A stretch of DNA of 10,683 nucleotides, taken from assembly GCA_946480515.1 (NCBI GenBank), contig CAMLKX010000045.1, positions 1 through 10,683 on the forward strand, written 5' to 3'. The stretch comes from an uncultured Sphingomonadaceae bacterium (lineage in GTDB: Bacteria; Pseudomonadota; Alphaproteobacteria; Sphingomonadales; Sphingomonadaceae). The first letter of the stretch is position 1, and every line of letters begins with the position of its first letter. Below, piece after piece: positions 1-6,317 of this stretch. The notes under the pieces were generated by a model that ran no database searches, was not told the DNA's origin, and saw only the letters and a program-made list of their open reading frames with translations. Made by a program: the position numbers and the translations under genes.

Positions 1-298
1 AGGTGATTTGACCGGCGGTGATGGTGTCGCCCTGCAGGTCGCCGTCAACGGTGATGATGAGGCCGGGGATCAGCGACTTGGAGTCGCGATCCTTCCGCTT
101 CATCAGTCCGCTCAGTTCCTTGATTTCGGTGCTCGGAGAGAGGACGACGTTGAGCGGCCCCTGGCGCGTGCGAGCGCTCAAGCCGGAGTCACTCTTGGAA
201 ACGATGACGGCCTCGGTCTTGACCTGCTCGGCCAGTGCGGCGGTCGTTATCATCAGCGCCGCGGCGAACAGCGAAACATTCGTTCTGGTCATTCTCAT
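1..298 (-). CDS. Probable OmpA-family envelope protein, N-terminal part (cut by window edge)
   Basis: Ninety-nine codons read leftward from the ATG at 298-296 to the window edge without a stop. Residues 1-23 form a Sec signal peptide: a basic start (MRMTR), a hydrophobic core, and a likely cleavage after ALA-23, leaving EQVKTEAV. The mature part has the look of a small beta-rich domain (LNVVLSPSTEIKEL, SLIPGLIITVDGD, ITAGQI). I associate this pattern with the N-terminal domain of sphingomonad OmpA-family proteins, in which a helical linker and a peptidoglycan-binding OmpA domain follow. That C-terminal domain lies outside the window, so the family call comes from recollection of the N-terminal pattern and is not proven here. 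The start is backed by an AGGAG six bases upstream. It lies downstream of the M16 peptidase gene in the same direction, with a 128-bp gap that probably holds its own promoter or leader. Confidence 0.66.
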   Translation of the reverse strand, partial: MRMTRTNVSLFAAALMITTAALAEQVKTEAVIVSKSDSGLSARTRQGPLNVVLSPSTEIKELSGLMKRKDRDSKSLIPGLIITVDGDLQGDTITAGQIT

Positions 299-304
299 GT
301 TGAG

Positions 305-309
305 CTCCT
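305..309 (-). promoter_or_regulatory. Ribosome binding site of the OmpA-like gene
   Basis: AGGAG on the minus strand, with six bases between it and the ATG at 298. It supports choosing this Met over the second in-frame ATG two codons later (292-290), for which the spacing would be longer. Confidence 0.65.
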
Positions 310-313
310 GTTG

Positions 314-365
314 CGGGAACTCACCGGAACTATCCGACGAGTTTTCGCCACAGCATCGGGAACTC
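314..365. repeat. Short helically phased direct repeats in the OmpA-like gene leader
   Basis: CGGGAACTC occurs exactly at 314-322 and again at 357-365 (plus-strand reading). A related copy, CCGGAACTA (7 of 9 bases), lies at 324-332. The start-to-start distances are 10, 33 and 43 bp, close to whole helical turns. They fill much of the 128-bp non-coding stretch (299-426) between the M16 peptidase stop and the OmpA-like start. The nearest copy lies five bases upstream of the Shine-Dalgarno. Binding sites for a regulator are an inference. Otherwise this gap shows no clear sigma-70 promoter or terminator. Confidence 0.3.
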
Positions 366-426
366 TACCGACTCATCTTGGGCGTAATCCATGAGGTTGG
401 CGACACTCGAATACGAAGGAAAAGTG

Positions 427-3264
427 TCAGCGTGGCTCGACGACTTCTACCGGCATTCCGAGCTTCGCCAGTTGCGGTCGCACCTTGGCAGCGTCCCCGA
501 CCACCACCCAGGTAAAACCCTTGGGCGAGATCGCACCGCGCAGCGCGGCATCGAGCGACGCACGGGTCTGGCGGCGGGAGCGGTCCGCGAGCAGCTCGTA
601 ATAATTGTCCGGCCGGCCATAGAGTGCGTTGGCCTGCATCGCCGCCAGTACTGATCCCGACGTTTCGAACTTGCCCGGCAGCGAGTTGATGTTGTTGCTG
701 ATGGTGCGGGTCAGCTCGTCCTGGGTGACGCCCTTCGATCCGAGCATCAAGGCGATGTTCTGATTGAGGGCCCGGATCGAGTCCGCGGTGCGGTCCCACT
801 GGACCGGCGCACTGACGATGTACGGCACCGCGTTGGCATTGAGTTGCACCGTTCCGCGCACGCCGTAGGACCAGCCCTTGGTCTCGCGGAGGTCCATGTT
901 GATGCGCGACAGGAAGTTGCCGCCGAGGATGTCATTGGCGCTGCTGATCGCGGTGATGTCGCTGCGCGGATCGATCGGCGTGAGTTGCCCCGCCAGAATG
1001 ACCGACTGCGGCGAGCCTGGGCGGTCGACCAGGATGATCCGCGGCTCAGCGGGCCGTTGCGGCAAGGCCGAGAAGCTCTTGATCCCCTTGGCGGAAGCGG
1101 GGGGCAACCAGCGCCCGAACCGCTCTTCAAGCTGCGGCAGGAGTTCGGCCAGCGGCAGGCTGGAGACGACAAAAATCTCGAGATTGTCCGGTCGCAACCA
1201 TGTTTGATGGAATCTCTGCAGGTCCGCGCGTGAGAAGCGGGCGACCGCCTGCTCATCGCCGCTGGCAGTGGTTGCGTAGGGGTGGCTCGCACCGAAGAGG
1301 TATGTGGGGAGCAGCCGGTTGGCGATCGACTCCGGCTCCTTCTTGGCCTGCGCGATGCTGGTCAGGACCTGCGCGCGGACGCGCTCGACCTCCGCCGGAG
1401 CGAATGCCGGGCGCTGGACGATCTCCGCCAGCAGGTCGAGCGATGGCGCCAGGTTTGGGGTGAGCGCGGACAAGGTTACCGCGCTCCGATCGGCGCTTCC
1501 TCCGGCGGAGATAATCGCGCCGAGCCGCTCCTCCTCCTCCGCGATCTGCTGGCTGTTCAAGCGATCGGTACCCTCATCGAGCAGGTTGAGGGTCAGGTTC
1601 TGAAGGCCTCGCGCGGCGGGTGCATCAGCCGAGAAACCGGCGTCGAACGAGAGAGCGAGCTGCGTGACCGGCACTGCAGTCCGTTGGGCGTAGTGAACGC
1701 GAACGCCGTTCGACAGCTGGACATGGGTGATGTCCGGAAAGTCGAGTGGAGGCGTCGGCTGGACCCCCGGAGCCGACCGCTTCACCATCGGCGTGCGGAT
1801 GTCCTCCGCTTTGCCGGCGTGACCCTTGGGCTCGACATAGGGCGGGCGCTCACCGGGTTCGAGCCGCAGGTTCACGACTGGGCGGGACAGCCATTGGTTC
1901 ATCGCCTGGCGGATGTCCGCGGCGGTGACCGAGGCATATTGATTGAGCGAGCGCTTGTAGAAATTGGAATCGCCGGCGAACACCTGCCCCTCGGCCAGTG
2001 CAACGGCCTTGCCACCGAAGCCGCCGACCTGCTCAAGGCCGCGAATCCGCCCGGCGACGTCGGTGGTTGCGGCGCGGCGCACCTCTTCCTCGGTCGGTCC
2101 TTCAGCGATGAACTTGGCGACAATCTCGTCCAATCGCCGCTCCACCAGCGCCGGATCGACCCCGGGCTTCACCGTCGCCTCGACCTGGAACAGCCCGACC
2201 CGCTGGAATGGCTGCAAGCCGGCCGCGACGGCCACCGCGATCTTCTCGTCCCGGACCAGCGCCTGGTCGAGCCGCGAGCTGGCGAGGCCGCCGAGGATCG
2301 ATCCGCCGAGGTCGAGCGCGGCGAGTTGATCCGACAGCAGGCCCGGGACGGCCCAGTGGCGCTGCACCTGCACCGCCGCAACCCGGTCCTTCATCACGAT
2401 CGACTTCGACTGGCTGAGCGTCGGCACGTCTGCCGCCGCTGGCACATTCGCCGGTCCCGCCTTGATCGGCCCGAACTGCCGCTCCACCAGTGGCCGCGCC
2501 TCGGCAGCGCTGATGTCGCCGGCAAGCACCAGCACCGCGTTGTTCGGCCCATATTTGTCGAGGAACCACTGCTTCACGTCGGCCAAAGTCGCAGCGTCCA
2601 GGTCGGCCATCGAGCCGATCGTATCGTGCCGGTAGGGGTGCCCGTCCGGGAACAGGGCGGCGAGCACTTCATAATCGACGAGTCCGCCCGGGCGATTGTC
2701 GCCCTGCCGCTTCTCATTCTGGACGACGCCGCGCTGGTTCTCGAGCTTGTCGCGGGTCACGGCGCCGAGCAGGTAGCCCATGCGGTCCGATTCCATGAAC
2801 AAGGCCATTTCGAGAGCCCCGCGCGGGACGGTCTGGAAGTAGTTGGTGCGATCGAACCAGGTGGTGCCGTTGTAATCGGTGGCGCCAATCTTCTGCAGAT
2901 ACTCGAAATAGTCGCCGGGCAGATTGTCCGACCCGTTGAACATCAGATGTTCGAACAGATGCGCGAAGCCGGTCTTCCCCGCCGGTTCATCCTTGGAACC
3001 GACATTGTACCAGCTGCTGACTGCGACCACCGGAGCCTTGCGGTCCTCGTGGACGATGACAGTCAGGCCATTTTCGAGCCGGAACACGCTGTGGGCAATG
3101 TCCACCCGCTTGACGAGTTCGCTGACCGGCACCGCAGGCGAAGCTGGCGTGGCGCTGGCAACCGCCGGCACCGGAGCTGTTTGAAGCGCAACCGGAGCGG
3201 TGCTGCACCCGGCGAGCAGCGACGCAGTGGAAAGCAGCATGATCAAACGGCGGGAAGCAAACAT
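427..3264 (-). CDS. M16-family (insulinase/pitrilysin-like) zinc peptidase, lipoprotein, single-chain two-domain form
   Basis: The product is a 945-aa envelope metallopeptidase. Residues 1-20 form a lipoprotein signal peptide with an RR n-region and the lipobox LLAGC, lipidated at Cys20. A Pro/Ala/Val linker (about 23-50) follows. The N-terminal catalytic half has the inverted zinc motif HLFEH (His102, Glu105, His106), with Glu184 in VQNEKR as the likely third ligand. The C-terminal half begins near residue 508 (ITHVQLSNGVRVHYA). It has LQNLTLNLLDEGT where a zinc motif would be, so it is catalytically dead, and it carries the LRETKGWSYG signature (792-801) of substrate-binding M16 halves. Family knowledge: paired active and inactive halves form a clamshell that degrades peptides. 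The natural substrate is unknown. The reading frame is open to 3510, but that extension overlaps the upstream gene and lacks a signal peptide. The ATG at 3264 has GGAG nine bases upstream and gives the lipoprotein leader. The ATG at 3240 (MLLSTASLLAGC) is a weaker alternative. Confidence 0.93.
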   Translation of the reverse strand: MFASRRLIMLLSTASLLAGCSTAPVALQTAPVPAVASATPASPAVPVSELVKRVDIAHSVFRLENGLTVIVHEDRKAPVVAVSSWYNVGSKDEPAGKTGFAHLFEHLMFNGSDNLPGDYFEYLQKIGATDYNGTTWFDRTNYFQTVPRGALEMALFMESDRMGYLLGAVTRDKLENQRGVVQNEKRQGDNRPGGLVDYEVLAALFPDGHPYRHDTIGSMADLDAATLADVKQWFLDKYGPNNAVLVLAGDISAAEARPLVERQFGPIKAGPANVPAAADVPTLSQSKSIVMKDRVAAVQVQRHWAVPGLLSDQLAALDLGGSILGGLASSRLDQALVRDEKIAVAVAAGLQPFQRVGLFQVEATVKPGVDPALVERRLDEIVAKFIAEGPTEEEVRRAATTDVAGRIRGLEQVGGFGGKAVALAEGQVFAGDSNFYKRSLNQYASVTAADIRQAMNQWLSRPVVNLRLEPGERPPYVEPKGHAGKAEDIRTPMVKRSAPGVQPTPPLDFPDITHVQLSNGVRVHYAQRTAVPVTQLALSFDAGFSADAPAARGLQNLTLNLLDEGTDRLNSQQIAEEEERLGAIISAGGSADRSAVTLSALTPNLAPSLDLLAEIVQRPAFAPAEVERVRAQVLTSIAQAKKEPESIANRLLPTYLFGASHPYATTASGDEQAVARFSRADLQRFHQTWLRPDNLEIFVVSSLPLAELLPQLEERFGRWLPPASAKGIKSFSALPQRPAEPRIILVDRPGSPQSVILAGQLTPIDPRSDITAISSANDILGGNFLSRINMDLRETKGWSYGVRGTVQLNANAVPYIVSAPVQWDRTADSIRALNQNIALMLGSKGVTQDELTRTISNNINSLPGKFETSGSVLAAMQANALYGRPDNYYELLADRSRRQTRASLDAALRGAISPKGFTWVVVGDAAKVRPQLAKLGMPVEVVEPR

Positions 3265-3273
3265 CGACGGGTA

Positions 3274-3277
3274 CTCC
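3274..3277 (-). promoter_or_regulatory. Ribosome binding site that fixes the M16 peptidase start
   Basis: GGAG on the minus strand, nine bases from the ATG at 3264. Together with the lipoprotein signal sequence it favours this start over the longer open frame reaching 3510, whose first 82 codons would mostly overlap the CsgG-like gene in another frame. Confidence 0.6.
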
Positions 3278-3293
3278 AGGCACAAGCTACGCA

Positions 3294-3323
3294 CCCGCCG
3301 ATGGTAAGGCCCGCATCGGCGGG
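3294..3323. repeat. 10-bp perfect inverted repeat between the CsgG-like and M16 genes
   Basis: CCCGCCGATG (3294-3303) and CATCGGCGGG (3314-3323) are perfect complements around a 10-base loop. The hairpin sits 27 bases past the stop codon of the CsgG-like gene and about 30 bases before the M16 start. No T-run follows on either strand, so it is not a standard intrinsic terminator. It could reduce read-through, stabilise the 3' end of the upstream message, or act as an operator. It is the only strong symmetry in the 86-bp gap. Confidence 0.5.
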
Positions 3324-3350
3324 CGCAACGCTGTTCTAAATGTTCTCGGT

Positions 3351-4130
3351 CTAGCGAGCCGCGGGCGCCGCCGCGGACGCATTCGCCGGCAGGCCGCCGA
3401 GTTGGCTGACCAGCTTGGTATAGGCGTCGAGATAAGCGAGGACGATGATCTGGCCGATCTCGGTGTTCTGGTAGCCGGAGGCTCCAGCAGCCGCGAAGCC
3501 GCCCCACCACGCGCCGCCGCCGCCAGCCCAGCTCAGATCCCGCTTGCGGAAATAGCCTTCGACCAGCGCTTCTTCCTCGGTCGTGCGAGCATTGACGATC
3601 GACAGGGTGACGTTGGCCTCGCCCTTCTTGACGCTGATCCCGCCGGCAGCCGCGCCAACGGCGTGACCAAAGCCCCCGAACAGCCCGCCAAGCGCGCCGG
3701 CAGCGGCACCGATTCCGCCGCCACCGGAGTTGCGGTTGGCGCTGACGATGTTCGGTTCAAGGAAATAGTCCGCCGCCTTCACCTGGCCGCGACCGATGTT
3801 GGCGCCGCGCTGAAGCTCACCATTGTCGGCGAGTGCCCGCTCCATTGCGCGGCTCTGCATGGATCGACCGCGATTGACCAGGCCGAAGCAGCCCGACTTC
3901 TGGACGAATACCCGCAGGATCGCCTCCGGGCTGCCGAGGCTGTATTCACGCCACCATTGATTGTCCGGCTCGACGATTGCGATCGTTCCAAGCTTGCGCG
4001 TGCACACCGGGATTTCCGCAGTTCCGCGTGCCTGTTCCTTGCGGCCCGAGCTTGGATCGGCGGACCGAGCCAATCCGGGTGTCGAAATCAGCGCGGCAAC
4101 GGCCGCGGCAGCGATCGTGAAGTTACGCAT
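3351..4130 (-). CDS. CsgG/HfaB-family secreted protein with a glycine-rich insert
   Basis: The product is 259 aa with a Sec signal peptide (about 1-24, cut after LARSA). There is no lipobox cysteine, unlike classical CsgG, so the mature protein is probably periplasmic or outer-membrane associated but not lipid-anchored. The CsgG-like order is visible: a beta strand KLGTIAIVEP (47-56), the ILRVFVQKSGCFGLVNRGR block (71-89), the KAADYFLEPNIVSANRN strand (118-134), the VTLSIVNARTTEEEALVEGYF block (174-193), and a C-terminal amphipathic helix AYLDAYTKLVSQL (232-244). Between the last two beta blocks lies a Gly/Ala-rich stretch (136-164) resembling a glycine zipper. A second aromatic, Gly-rich patch is WAGGGGAWWGG (201-211). 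Cys43 and Cys81 could form a disulfide. CsgG proteins export curli or anchor holdfast, but neither system is encoded here, so the role is open. An AGGGAGGG seven bases upstream supports the start. It is the first gene of the leftward envelope cluster. Confidence 0.72.
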   Translation of the reverse strand: MRNFTIAAAAVAALISTPGLARSADPSSGRKEQARGTAEIPVCTRKLGTIAIVEPDNQWWREYSLGSPEAILRVFVQKSGCFGLVNRGRSMQSRAMERALADNGELQRGANIGRGQVKAADYFLEPNIVSANRNSGGGGIGAAAGALGGLFGGFGHAVGAAAGGISVKKGEANVTLSIVNARTTEEEALVEGYFRKRDLSWAGGGGAWWGGFAAAGASGYQNTEIGQIIVLAYLDAYTKLVSQLGGLPANASAAAPAAR

Positions 4131-4137
4131 TCAGGAG

Positions 4138-4145
4138 CCCTCCCT
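4138..4145 (-). promoter_or_regulatory. Strong ribosome binding site of the CsgG-like gene
   Basis: AGGGAGGG on the minus strand, seven bases from the ATG at 4130. It is the strongest Shine-Dalgarno in the window and decides this start. Confidence 0.65.
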
Positions 4146-4202
4146 GTTGTCGCGGCTCCGTAACATCCTCGCTTGACCGCAGCAATCGGCCAATGCTGAC
4201 AC

Positions 4203-4225
4203 CGCCCTACACCGCTGCTAGGGCG
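4203..4225 (+). repeat. Inverted repeat overlapping the lepA ribosome-binding region
   Basis: CGCCCTA (4203-4209) pairs perfectly with TAGGGCG (4219-4225) around a 9-base loop. The right arm contains AGGG (4220-4223), the only Shine-Dalgarno-like bases before the lepA ATG at 4233, nine bases away. If the hairpin forms in the mRNA it would cover that site. This is seen directly as symmetry; a regulatory effect is inference. Confidence 0.4.
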
Positions 4226-4232
4226 CGTCGCG

Positions 4233-6038
4233 ATGACCGACCTTAGCAAGATCCGCAACTTCAGCATTATTGCCCACATCGACCATGGCAAATCGACCCT
4301 TGCCGACCGGCTGATCCAGCGCACCGGCGGATTGTCGGAGCGCGAGATGTCGAGCCAGGTGCTCGATAACATGGATATCGAGAAGGAGCGCGGGATCACC
4401 ATCAAGGCGCAGACGGTCCGCCTTGAATGGCAGGGCCATACCCTCAACCTGATGGACACGCCGGGCCACGTCGACTTCGCCTATGAGGTCAGCCGCAGCC
4501 TCGCCGCCTGTGAAGGCGCGCTACTGGTGGTCGATGCCGCGCAGGGGGTCGAGGCCCAGACGCTGGCCAACGTTTATCAGTCAATCGAGCATGATCACGA
4601 GATTGTGCCGATAATCAACAAGGTCGACCTGCCCGCCGCCGAACCCGAGCGGGTGCGCCAGGAAATCGAGGACATCATCGGCCTCGATGCTTCCGAGGCG
4701 GTGCTCGCCAGCGCCAAGAGCGGGCTAGGGATCGATGAAGTGCTCGAGGCGATCATCGCCAAGATCCCGCCGCCGAAGGGCGACCGCTCCGCGCCGCTCA
4801 AGGCGATGCTGGTCGACAGCTGGTACGATCCCTACCTCGGCGTCGTCATCCTGGTGCGGGTCATCGACGGTGCGCTGAAGAAGGGTCAGCAGGTCAAGTT
4901 CATGGCCGCTGGGACTACGCATCTCGTCGACCGGGTTGGGTGCTTCCGCCCCAAGATCGAGCAACTGGCCGAACTCGGGCCCGGCGAAGTCGGCTTCATC
5001 ACCGCCCAGATCAAGGAAGTGTCGGAAACGCGGGTCGGCGACACGATTACCGATGCCAAGCGGCCGGCAACGGCGCCCCTGCCCGGTTTCAAGGAAGTCC
5101 AGCCGGTCGTGTTCTGCGGTCTGTTCCCGGTGGATGCCGCCGACTTCGAGAAGCTCCGCGATTCCCTCTACAAGCTGCGGCTCAACGACGCCTCCTTCAG
5201 CTTCGAGATGGAAACCAGCGCGGCGCTCGGCTTCGGCTTTCGCTGCGGCTTCCTCGGGCTGCTTCATCTCGAGATCATCCAGGAGCGGCTGACCCGCGAA
5301 TATGATCTCGACCTGATCACCACCGCACCGAGCGTCGTTTACCGGATCGCCCTGTCGCATTCCAAGACGGAGCCAGCCCAGACCATCGAGCTGCACAATC
5401 CCGCCGACATGCCAGACCCCAACCGGATCGAAATGATCGAGGAGCCGTGGATCGAGGCGACCATCTATGTCCCCGACGAATATCTCGGGCCGATCCTGAA
5501 GCTGTGTCAGGACCGGCGAGGCATTCAGAAGGACCTGACCTATGTCGGCGGGCGGGCGCAGCTCAAATATGAGCTTCCACTGAATGAGGTGGTGTTTGAT
5601 TTCTACGACCGGCTGAAATCGATCAGCCGCGGCTACGCCAGCTTCGATTATCACCCGATCGAGTATCGCGAGGGCGACCTCGTCAAGATGAGCATCCTCG
5701 TCAACAATGAGCCCGTCGATGCGCTGAGCATGATCGTTCACCGTGCCAGCTCCGAGTCACGGGGCCGCGGTATGTGCGAGCGGCTGAAGGACCTGATCCC
5801 GCGTCACCTGTTCAAGATTCCGATCCAGGCCGCGATCGGCGGCAAGGTGATCGCCCGCGAGACCATCGCTGCCCTGCGGAAAGACGTGACCGCCAAATGC
5901 TATGGCGGCGATGCCACCCGCAAGCGCAAGCTGCTCGAGAAGCAGAAAGAGGGCAAGAAGCGGATGCGGGAATATGGCAGCGTCAGCATTCCGCAAGAGG
6001 CGTTCATTGCCGCGCTGCGAATGGGGGATGAAGGCTAA
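4233..6038 (+). CDS. lepA: Elongation factor 4, ribosome-associated translational GTPase LepA
   Basis: The product is 601 aa, matching the usual LepA length of about 600. All GTPase motifs are present: P-loop AHIDHGKS (14-21), switch I with GITIKAQTV (54-62), DTPGH (75-79) with the catalytic His79, NKVD (129-132) and SAK (160-162). Domains II, III and V follow, then the LepA-specific C-terminal domain, ending in the Lys/Arg-rich tail ([15 protein letters not shown], then [18 protein letters not shown]) that is diagnostic of the family. LepA binds ribosomes in the cytoplasm or at the membrane, and has been linked to back-translocation, initiation and 30S assembly, especially under stress. The start is the first Met before the conserved NFSIIAHID block, and only a weak AGGG precedes it. 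It is divergent from the CsgG-like gene and is followed after 5 bp by a small HTH-like gene. The usual signal-peptidase partner lepB is not seen next to it here. Confidence 0.98.
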   Translation: MTDLSKIRNFSIIAHIDHGKSTLADRLIQRTGGLSEREMSSQVLDNMDIEKERGITIKAQTVRLEWQGHTLNLMDTPGHVDFAYEVSRSLAACEGALLVVDAAQGVEAQTLANVYQSIEHDHEIVPIINKVDLPAAEPERVRQEIEDIIGLDASEAVLASAKSGLGIDEVLEAIIAKIPPPKGDRSAPLKAMLVDSWYDPYLGVVILVRVIDGALKKGQQVKFMAAGTTHLVDRVGCFRPKIEQLAELGPGEVGFITAQIKEVSETRVGDTITDAKRPATAPLPGFKEVQPVVFCGLFPVDAADFEKLRDSLYKLRLNDASFSFEMETSAALGFGFRCGFLGLLHLEIIQERLTREYDLDLITTAPSVVYRIALSHSKTEPAQTIELHNPADMPDPNRIEMIEEPWIEATIYVPDEYLGPILKLCQDRRGIQKDLTYVGGRAQLKYELPLNEVVFDFYDRLKSISRGYASFDYHPIEYREGDLVKMSILVNNEPVDALSMIVHRASSESRGRGMCERLKDLIPRHLFKIPIQAAIGGKVIARETIAALRKDVTAKCYGGDATRKRKLLEKQKEGKKRMREYGSVSIPQEAFIAALRMGDEG

Positions 6039-6043
6039 CGGCA

Positions 6044-6223
6044 ATGGGCGAACGGTTCGAGCGGCATAAACAGCCCTGGACGGCGGACGAGTTGACGAAG
6101 CTCCGCACGCTTGCCGGCAAGGGCATGGCGTTGAAAGCCATCGCCAAGGCGCTGAAGCGCAGTGAAGAATCGGTGAAAGACCGGGCGAAGACGGACGGGC
6201 TGAAAATCGCGAAGCTCCGCTAG
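6044..6223 (+). CDS. Small basic helix-turn-helix-like protein (59 aa), coupled to lepA
   Basis: The frame runs from ATG 6044-6046 to TAG 6221-6223 and encodes 59 residues rich in Lys and Arg. The body reads as three helices: PWTADELTKLRTLAGKG (11-27), ALKAIAKALKR (29-39) and SEESVKDRAKTDGL (40-53). A conserved-looking Trp opens helix 1 and a turn sits before SEESV. This resembles the short SANT/Myb-like or GcrA-type HTH proteins that are common in alphaproteobacteria, which suggests DNA binding, but I do not recognise a named family. It begins five bases after the lepA stop, with GAAGG nine bases upstream of the ATG, so translation is probably coupled to lepA. Third codon positions are G/C-rich like its neighbours, supporting a real gene. 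The antisense open frame across it would also cross into the kinase gene and is not credible. Confidence 0.7.
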   Translation: MGERFERHKQPWTADELTKLRTLAGKGMALKAIAKALKRSEESVKDRAKTDGLKIAKLR

Positions 6224-6317
6224 CGCGCTGACGCCCGCAGCCGATCATCCCACGGGAAGCGGCTGAACTGACAAAGGAACTTTTCTCCAAATTGTAAAAT
6301 TCGGTTAAGCTTTCGCC
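6224..6317 (+). promoter_or_regulatory. Intergenic leader with AT-rich promoter-like stretch before the hybrid kinase
   Basis: The first half is GC-rich and contains a weak stem, CAGCCG (6238-6243) with CGGCTG (6260-6265), with a TTTTC run 16 bases later. This could be a poor terminator for the lepA transcript. The second half (6271-6310) is the most AT-rich piece in the window. TAAAAT at 6295-6300 is a good -10 match, but no -35 sits at 16-18 bp; CTGACA at 6268-6273 is 21 bp away. Transcription from this -10 would start near 6307, only about 11 bases before the kinase ATG, which has no Shine-Dalgarno. A nearly leaderless message is therefore possible. Confidence 0.35.

Larger units (their letters stand above)
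4131..4232. promoter_or_regulatory. Divergent promoter region between the CsgG-like gene and lepA
   Basis: These 102 non-coding bases separate genes transcribed in opposite directions, so at least two promoters must lie here or just inside the genes. On the plus strand TTGACC (4173-4178) resembles a -35 element, and CTGACA (4196-4201) is a second candidate. Neither has a good -10 at normal spacing. On the minus strand TTGCTG followed 16 bases later by TTACGG is a weak candidate for the leftward cluster. The inference from gene layout is firm, but the exact promoters are not resolved. Confidence 0.45.

Noticed and set aside
316..363. Three GGAAC copies read as EcfG -35 elements
   Set aside because: They face the plus strand, where no gene follows, and no GTT motif sits 16-17 bases downstream; they are better described as short repeats.
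3294..3323. Intrinsic terminator for the CsgG-like gene
   Set aside because: The stem is good but no T-run follows on either strand, so it is listed only as an inverted repeat.
1282..3339. 685-codon plus-strand open frame opposite the M16 peptidase gene
   Set aside because: It is a mirror frame of a highly GC-rich gene: rich in Arg, Leu, Gly and His, no recognisable domain, no ribosome binding site, while the minus-strand frame carries clear M16 motifs.
3265..3510. N-terminal extension of the M16 reading frame to 3510
   Set aside because: The extra 82 residues are Arg/Gly-rich, mostly overlap the CsgG-like gene in another frame, and would bury a well-formed lipoprotein signal peptide that has its own ribosome binding site.
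3402..4163. 253-codon plus-strand open frame opposite the CsgG-like gene
   Set aside because: It has no domain or ribosome binding site; the minus-strand frame has a signal peptide, a strong Shine-Dalgarno and family motifs.
4725..5741. 338-codon minus-strand open frame inside lepA
   Set aside because: It is a shadow of lepA, whose identity is beyond doubt.
6276..6306. Possible EcfG (general stress sigma factor) promoter GGAAC ... CGGTT before the kinase
   Set aside because: The spacer between GGAAC (6276-6280) and CGGTT (6302-6306) is 21 bases, well beyond the usual 16-17, and no GTT lies at the correct distance.
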